DNA of 57,924 bases from UBA4408 sp002389785 (GTDB lineage: Bacteria > Bacteroidota > Bacteroidia > UBA4408): the NCBI GenBank assembly GCA_035438985.1, contig DAORJK010000018.1:1-57924 (forward strand), given 5' to 3'. The first letter of the stretch is position 1; the number at the start of each line of letters is the position of its first letter. Both the position numbers and the translations under genes were made by a program. Shown in pieces: positions 52,387-57,924 of the stretch. The notes beneath the pieces were generated by a model. It was not told the origin of the DNA. It saw only the letters and a list, made by a program, of their open reading frames with translations, and made no database searches.

Positions 52387-55300
52387 CTACTGTTTCACAA
52401 TTTTTTTGTTGACAAAACTATTGTTACCAAAAAGTTCAATAAAATAAACCCCTTTTTCGAATGCCAAAGTCGAAATTTTAATAGTGCCATGAAATTGACT
52501 TTGATAAACAATTCTGCCTATGAGGTTGTAAATCTTAATATTTGTATATCGTTTGTCACATAAAATAACATTCAAATGTGTATCAAACGGGATTGGATAA
52601 ATATTCAAAATGGGAATGTTTGAATTAAAAACAGGTTCAATAGTTTGGGAACTTAATGGTGGAACAACATAAATCGCTTGTGCAAAGAGTGAATCACAGA
52701 ATGTATTTGAGCAACCACTGCTATCGGTTAAGGTAAGACAAACATTATAATTTGAAACAATCGCATATGAATGCGAAGGTGATTGACCGATAGAAGGATT
52801 TGTGAAATCGCCCCAATCCCAGCTATAAGAAAGCGAACTCAATCCTGTTGAGAGATCCACCAAATGCCAGACATTCGCTAAAACAGAATCCGGACGTGGA
52901 ATAAAATAAGGTGAAGGAGTGTAGGAAATCTGTGCTGTCATTGAAATCACGTGACACGTGTTTGTAATCCAACAGTTGTAATTACCTTCATGTTTCGCAA
53001 AATAAATTGAAGCTTCAGCCCCAGGTATATAAGTTCCGTTATAATTCCACTGATAGGTACTTCCAACTCCATTGTAAACCGAGAGCTCGACAGAATCACC
53101 CCTGCAAATTTTAGAACTACCATTAATCGTTATCGAAGAATCAGAAATTGGGTTTGTAAAAATATTTACGACGTTAGATTCACCTTTACATTGAAAACTA
53201 TCAGCGACGAAACAGGTATAGCTTCCAAATGATTTTGCATAATATTGGGATTGGGTCGCGCCGGGAATCGCGCCAACTGGTGTGTGCCATTGATACGTCC
53301 AACTTGGCATTATACTGTCAACTGTAATTAAAGAAGAGTCATTTTGTGAACAGATGATCGTGTACTGCGAAGAGATAGTCGGAGAAGGGCCTGTTTTTCC
53401 GAACAAAGTAAATTGTGTTGAAGTGCCTACACATGTTCCACCAAACTGACAGGAATATTGGCCGGATTGTTTTGCATAATAAGTAGAAGAGGTTGCTCCT
53501 GAAATTGGTGCACCCTGTTTTAGCCACTGATATGTAAACCCGGGGCCAGCATTAGCGGTAAATAGGACAGAGTCATATTGGCAAACATATGGCTTAGCGG
53601 ATATTGCGGTAGCACATGAATTATTAATTTGAGCTAAGGGTTTTTTCAAGACATAACCACTATTTGATGCAGCAAATATGTTATGACCATTATAACCGAG
53701 AGCGTTTACCTGTGTATAATTTATACCATTTACGGAAGGAACACTCAATGTCCAGTTAGTACCATCATCGATTGAAACATACAAGATACCGGGCAATGAA
53801 TTTGTCTGTGATCCAAGGCTAACAAAAAAATTAGTGCCTACAACATTTATAAACCGGACAAAGTAATTAGTTCCTGAAAAACCACTATTTGATGCATTCC
53901 AGTTTACACCGTGATTTGTTGATTTAAATATTCCATAGCCAAAAGTACCGGCAAGAATAGTTGAATCTTTTACTGTAATTGAAGTGATCTTAGAACCCGG
54001 AGGGATTGCTAAGGGCGCTAAACTCCATGAAACACCATTGTTTTGAGAAATATAAACACCACTGGCTGTACCGGCAAAGATCCTTGTTCCTTCAACAGCA
54101 ATTGCAAAAATCTCTTTATCAGGAAGCGATGCACTAATATCTGTCCAACTTTGACCATTATTATTTGTCACGAATAATCCGTACAATGTTCCTGCATAAA
54201 TTGAATTTGCCGCTTTATACAAAACGTGGATTGATGTATTCGTTAATCCTGAATTAACAGGAGACCAATTTCCGCTATTCCAATTCTTTTTTAATATTCC
54301 CTCGCCAGCACCTATAGTGCCTGCAAATACCAGTGAATCTAATGAAACTATACTCGTGATTTGGCTATTACAAACAATTGTTGTGTCCCAATTATCTCCA
54401 TCGTTTAAAGAGTAATAAATCAAATTCGAAAAGCTTGCCATTATAAGAGTATCCTTATTGGCTAAACAATTAATTGCATTTCCGGATGTGTAATATAAGG
54501 TTGTCCATGTTGATCCTTGATCATTACTTCTTATTAATCCATATTGAGTAGACGCAAACAAAATCCCTTTATATTTTAACAAACTATAAATAGCATTTGA
54601 ATAAATTGTATCCCAATAATTTCCACCATTGTATGAGCGTATCAGGCCATTGACTGTACCAGCAAAAATCACATTCGAATCAATTAATAAATTTGATACG
54701 GGTGCGTTAAAAAGGCCTGAATTTGAAGGTTGTATCCATGATGTTGCATGATTATTAAGAATAAAGAAATTTCCAACATTCCCAACACAAATCATACTAT
54801 CATTCGCTGCAATAGATTTAAAGTCCAGATCTGTTAAGCCGTTTAGTGTAACTGGCGTCCATATGGTATCGTTTTCACTTCTTGAAAAAACAGAGGAATC
54901 AACTGAAGCCCCATATAATTTATTTGAATTAGAGGCCAAATAATTGATATAAAGTAATCCTCCATTATTTAAGTTTTCGATTTGCCATGTCGCTCCTGAA
55001 TCTTTAGAGGAATATAAACCATTATCTTCAAGAGAGAATAATTTATTACCGATATTTTCTATTTGATGGATTCTTCCATTTTTGCATCTACTCCATGTTG
55101 CCCCATAATCAAATGATCTGAAAATCCCATCTGTTGTTTGGCCGAATCCTCCATCATTTGTACCCACGAATACAATTGAATTAAGTGAATGTATGCATCT
55201 CACATTCTGATTTGCAATTCCATTATTAACGTAAATCCAGGTGCTGCCAGTGTCAATCGATTTAAACACACCACTTGAAGTTCCTAAAAAGAGAACACTA

Positions 55301-55422
55301 TCAATGTTAGTAATGCATTTAGGAGTTGTCATGGATGGGCCTGCAGCCATTTGCCATTGGGCGTTCCCGGATATTGAATAAATGGTAAATATTAAAAGAA
55401 AAAATAATTTAGTTCTATCCAT
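52387..55422 (-). CDS. Secreted BNR-repeat/Ig/PKD protein with type A T9SS sorting domain
   Basis: At 1,011 residues, the signal peptide (LFFLLIFTIYSISGNAQWQM) is followed by about ten beta-propeller blades of BNR/photosystem-assembly type, with repeated DSGATWQ, NNGQSWTDIS and GVYISQNNGVSWS motifs up to about residue 590. Three to four Ig-like domains follow (SVLFTANAGPGFTYQWLKQG, STYYAKQSGQYSCQFGGTC), then one PKD domain (YSWDWGDFTNPSIGQSPSHS) and a type A sorting domain (LNIYPIPFDTHLNVILCDKR to KGVYFIELFGNN). Probably a surface or released protein; no enzyme motif. Confidence 0.92.
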   Translation of the reverse strand: MDRTKLFFLLIFTIYSISGNAQWQMAAGPSMTTPKCITNIDSVLFLGTSSGVFKSIDTGSTWIYVNNGIANQNVRCIHSLNSIVFVGTNDGGFGQTTDGIFRSFDYGATWSRCKNGRIHQIENIGNKLFSLEDNGLYSSKDSGATWQIENLNNGGLLYINYLASNSNKLYGASVDSSVFSRSENDTIWTPVTLNGLTDLDFKSIAANDSMICVGNVGNFFILNNHATSWIQPSNSGLFNAPVSNLLIDSNVIFAGTVNGLIRSYNGGNYWDTIYSNAIYSLLKYKGILFASTQYGLIRSNDQGSTWTTLYYTSGNAINCLANKDTLIMASFSNLIYYSLNDGDNWDTTIVCNSQITSIVSLDSLVFAGTIGAGEGILKKNWNSGNWSPVNSGLTNTSIHVLYKAANSIYAGTLYGLFVTNNNGQSWTDISASLPDKEIFAIAVEGTRIFAGTASGVYISQNNGVSWSLAPLAIPPGSKITSITVKDSTILAGTFGYGIFKSTNHGVNWNASNSGFSGTNYFVRFINVVGTNFFVSLGSQTNSLPGILYVSIDDGTNWTLSVPSVNGINYTQVNALGYNGHNIFAASNSGYVLKKPLAQINNSCATAISAKPYVCQYDSVLFTANAGPGFTYQWLKQGAPISGATSSTYYAKQSGQYSCQFGGTCVGTSTQFTLFGKTGPSPTISSQYTIICSQNDSSLITVDSIMPSWTYQWHTPVGAIPGATQSQYYAKSFGSYTCFVADSFQCKGESNVVNIFTNPISDSSITINGSSKICRGDSVELSVYNGVGSTYQWNYNGTYIPGAEASIYFAKHEGNYNCWITNTCHVISMTAQISYTPSPYFIPRPDSVLANVWHLVDLSTGLSSLSYSWDWGDFTNPSIGQSPSHSYAIVSNYNVCLTLTDSSGCSNTFCDSLFAQAIYVVPPLSSQTIEPVFNSNIPILNIYPIPFDTHLNVILCDKRYTNIKIYNLIGRIVYQSQFHGTIKISTLAFEKGVYFIELFGNNSFVNKKIVKQ

Positions 55423-55600
55423 ATCAAACGTATTTCAATTCTAAGTCTTATACAAAGATAAACCTTCTAAAGCCAACAAGAAACTTTCGATTCTTAATTG
55501 CAAATCTGGAAAAAGATTCTAAATTTGATTATAATTAATTGATAGTGAAGTCTAAGAGATATTTTCTTATGATGATTATTTAATTTGATTACCCATCCTT

Positions 55601-57223
55601 ATGAATAAATCAATTCCTCTTTTACTTGCAGTATTTATAAATTTCTGTAGTGCACAAAATGCTCCATTTATTGATTGGCAGAAGAAGGACGCAAATGGTA
55701 TTGGGAAATTGATTAAAGCAGATAGTGACTATAACCTAATAGTTGTGGGTGGCACTGATTATAGTTCAAGTGAAAATGGGTTTCTTTATATAAATCTTTC
55801 TAAACTTGATCGGCAAGGAAATGCAATATGGCAACGGACATATTTTGATTCAACGAATTCATTCTTAGATGAAGCATTTGATTTAGCAATAGACAGTTTT
55901 GATAACATTTATATTTCAGGCAGAAGTAATTGGACAGGAAGTTTTTCTTGGGATATTAGCCAATCTCTTATTTTGAAGTATGATAAAAATGGAAATTTAC
56001 GGTGGGCAAAAAAATATGGAAACAATATTGGGATGGGGGGAGCAGCCTCAAAAATAAAATTGTTTAATAATAAATTTATCTATGTAGTAGGCTCAATGGA
56101 TTCATTAAATGGAAATAGTTCATATAAAAGTTTCATTGCCCAATATGATAGTAGCGGTATTTTAAATTGGTCTCATGTCGATTCCAATTCCTTCGAAACT
56201 TTTTTTGTTGATTTGGAGATAGACATGCAAGGCAATGCCTACGCAGTAGGTGTCACAACGTGTTGTTTGCCTGGTTACGATACTTATGTCACAAAATTCA
56301 ATTTGAGTGGGGGAACCGTTTGGACCAAAGTTGCATTAGATTCAGTTTTCACCTATTCACATGCTCTTTGTTCTGCAATCGATGATTCTGCCAATATATA
56401 TATAGGTGGAGAAACGATAAATCCAAATTTAACAGCGGGTTTTGATTTTATATTGACAAAAATCGACAGCAGTGGAAATGAAATATGGTTTGTACCATAT
56501 AATAGTACGACAAATCCTGATCACGAGTTAGCATCCGGAATTATTTTAGACTATGATCAAAATTGTTATTTGTATGGAAAAGTTGCATTTGGCGGTGGGA
56601 GTCAAAGCGCCCCGCTTATAACTAAATTTAATAAAAATGGTAATGTAGAGTGGAGTTGGAAATATGATACTTTGAATGGAGGGGCAGGTGGAAATTTTTA
56701 TCATGCGATCTTAGGATTAGATAGTATGTTGATTTTCGGTGGAAGTGGTAAATCAATTCCCTTGCCACAAGAAGGCTATCTACTTGCTTCATTCAAGCCT
56801 AGCGGTCAGAAAAACTGGATAGCTGAAAGTAGCTGTAAATGTTATTTTAGATATTTTACTGAATTAGATAGTAATTTCTATGCAACAGGTTGGGACTATG
56901 TCTCTCCTCCAACCTTTGATTATGATTCAATATTCACTTGTAAATTAACATACGATACAAGTTTGCAAGTGCAGGCAATAAGGTTCGACAAAAATTCAAT
57001 TGTTTATCCTAATCCGTTTTCACAGGAATTGAATTTTAGGTTTGAAAATAATAATAGTATTGTAGAGATAGTCTTATACGACATTTTCGGTAAAGTTATT
57101 TCAGTGGGTAATATCGAAAGATCATTCAAAATGAATACCTATCAGATACTCAATGGAGTTTATATCTTAAAGATCAGGTATATGAACGGTATTGAGGAAT
57201 TTATTAAAGTAATTAAAATTTAA
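55601..57223 (+). CDS. Secreted beta-propeller protein with type A T9SS sorting domain
   Basis: At 540 residues the signal peptide is MNKSIPLLLAVFINFCSAQN. A series of SBBP/delta-60-like blades follows, each with a DNIYISG-type strand and a K(Y/F)DKNGNLRWAKKYG-like turn (also NAYAVGVTTC, NIYIGGETIN, NCYLYGKVAF). The last 85 residues form a type A sorting domain (NSIVYPNPFSQELNFRFENN to NGVYILKIRYMNGIEEFIK). It is divergent from the BNR-repeat protein across 178 bases of AT-rich DNA. The function is unknown; probably a secreted surface protein. Confidence 0.9.
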   Translation: MNKSIPLLLAVFINFCSAQNAPFIDWQKKDANGIGKLIKADSDYNLIVVGGTDYSSSENGFLYINLSKLDRQGNAIWQRTYFDSTNSFLDEAFDLAIDSFDNIYISGRSNWTGSFSWDISQSLILKYDKNGNLRWAKKYGNNIGMGGAASKIKLFNNKFIYVVGSMDSLNGNSSYKSFIAQYDSSGILNWSHVDSNSFETFFVDLEIDMQGNAYAVGVTTCCLPGYDTYVTKFNLSGGTVWTKVALDSVFTYSHALCSAIDDSANIYIGGETINPNLTAGFDFILTKIDSSGNEIWFVPYNSTTNPDHELASGIILDYDQNCYLYGKVAFGGGSQSAPLITKFNKNGNVEWSWKYDTLNGGAGGNFYHAILGLDSMLIFGGSGKSIPLPQEGYLLASFKPSGQKNWIAESSCKCYFRYFTELDSNFYATGWDYVSPPTFDYDSIFTCKLTYDTSLQVQAIRFDKNSIVYPNPFSQELNFRFENNNSIVEIVLYDIFGKVISVGNIERSFKMNTYQILNGVYILKIRYMNGIEEFIKVIKI

Positions 57224-57244
57224 ATAAACTCTAATCCTGACATC

Positions 57245-57892
57245 ATGAAAACAAAACTTATTACATTATTAACGATTGTTCTTTTCCTTCATTCAGATTT
57301 GTTCGGGCAAGTAACCTGAAACCAAAGAGGCCTATATGTAAATCAATTTGTTGAACTTTTTCACAATTTAAACCCCGGAGGCCCCAATAATTCAATTAAT
57401 ACTGCTTATAGTATTCTTGGAAATACAACTGCAGAAAATAGATTGTTGACTTATTGTATGGAAAATCATATCACGTATATAGCCTTATATGATATGGCAA
57501 ATATATTTGATGGATCGAGCCAGCAAGCAAATAAAATAATTGCGTTAAAAAATTTTATATGTAAAGCAAAAAGTAACTATTGCATAAAATATGTCGGAGC
57601 GAGTGTGAAACTTGATACATACTTACCCATTAAAAATGGGTTTGCATTAAGGCAAACCCCACCGTTTATATTTGATACGACCTTCCATGGTACTGAATTA
57701 TATGATAGTTTAAGGTATTTAGAAGATACAATTCCATCTGATGATGCAAGATTTGCTGTAGCCGAAATGTTAAAATTGTCACTTCGAATTGCCTTCCTTA
57801 ATAATAGCAGTATATCTTCTGTCGCTTGGACACAGTGCCCACAAGAAAATGTCGATATATTACTAACTGAGTGCATAAACCGGTCAAACTGA
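57245..57892 (+). pseudogene. Exported small protein gene broken by a TGA and cut by an insertion sequence
   Basis: ATG 57245 encodes a good signal peptide (MKTKLITLLTIVLFLHSDLF, then GQVT). A TGA at 57317-57319 interrupts it, and the same frame continues open to 57892 (NQRGLYVNQFVELFHNLNPG onward). A single G-to-A change from TGG (Trp) would explain the stop. The remaining frame of about 190 codons has no family I recognise. The end (LTECINRSN, stop) lies inside the apparent end of an insertion sequence, so the true C-terminus is probably lost. An internal ATG at 57443 would leave a 149-residue piece without signal. It lies 22 bases after the propeller protein gene. Confidence 0.7.
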
Positions 57893-57924
57893 CCACCTGA
57901 TTCCGGAGCAAATTGACCACCATT
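57884..57924. mobile_element. Terminal repeats of an IS21-like insertion sequence (edge only)
   Basis: AAACTGACCACC (57886-57897) and AAATTGACCACC (57910-57921) are direct repeats 24 bases apart, joined by TGATTCCGGAGC. Multiple short repeats with TGACCACC and TTCCGG words are typical of the ends of IS21-type elements in Bacteroidota. The transposase genes would lie outside the window. Confidence 0.6.

Overview
The window is a 57.9 kb piece of a Bacteroidota chromosome, probably an environmental Flavobacteriia/Chitinophagia-type lineage. Four things point there. The base composition is low-GC. Many genes carry a TAnnTTTG -7 element instead of an E. coli-type -10. Several large secreted proteins carry type IX secretion (T9SS) sorting domains of both the A and B kinds. 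The gene groups are ones familiar in this phylum: exbB-exbD-exbD-tonB with a PstS-like lipoprotein and a TPR protein, etfBA followed by bifunctional nuclease, nucleoside transporter, thyA and folA, and an ECF sigma factor before crtI-crtB.

Layout, left to right. 1-4667 is the 5' part of a giant secreted surface protein whose C-terminus lies beyond the left edge. 4.9-8.3 kb is a small carotenoid locus (ECF sigma, crtI, crtB, SRPBCC protein). 8.3-11.2 kb, minus strand, holds a persulfide-dioxygenase/rhodanese fusion, a small TPR protein and pheS. 11.5-17.4 kb is the Ton energisation cluster. 17.4-19.6 kb, minus strand, holds a lipoprotein and an ALDH7-type dehydrogenase, followed by a CAU-anticodon tRNA (probably tRNA-Ile2). 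19.9-25.7 kb holds a HAD phosphatase and then an operon joining electron-transfer flavoprotein to deoxynucleotide and folate metabolism. 25.8-27.8 kb holds a lipoprotein, a DUF937-like protein and a YdeI/DUF1905 protein.

27.8-35.5 kb is the most interesting coding region. It is a tightly packed minus-strand operon of a PA0069-type radical SAM protein, a Y-family DNA polymerase with an unusual C-terminal domain, and a short DnaE-type polymerase. Next to it, reading the other way, are a GxxExxY nuclease-like gene set among CACAAAG/CTTTGTG inverted repeats and a LexA-like XRE-S24 repressor. A palindrome-rich segment lies at the divergent promoter. I read this as an inducible translesion-synthesis locus whose regulatory side carries a GxxExxY repeat element.

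35.6-40.4 kb is the rimP-nusA-infB operon with a strong leader hairpin. 40.5-48.5 kb holds a small membrane protein, a MORN-type repeat protein, YdcH, RNase HI, PdxA, a PNGase F-like T9SS cargo protein and SppA. 48.7-49.25 kb is unusual non-coding DNA: a tRNA-Ala(GGC) gene followed, in its own direction of transcription, by four tandem 63-64 bp units that each repeat the tRNA 3' end, and then by a simple AGAATGAGA array. 49.4-57.2 kb contains three more T9SS cargo proteins. The right edge holds a small exported-protein gene broken by a TGA codon and apparently cut by the end of an IS21-like insertion sequence.

No CRISPR array, phage module or replication origin was seen. The strongest leads for something undescribed are the tRNA-3'-end array, the GxxExxY repeat element, and the radical SAM/Pol Y/DnaE cassette, in which both the radical SAM protein and the Y-family polymerase end domains with sliding-clamp-like motifs.
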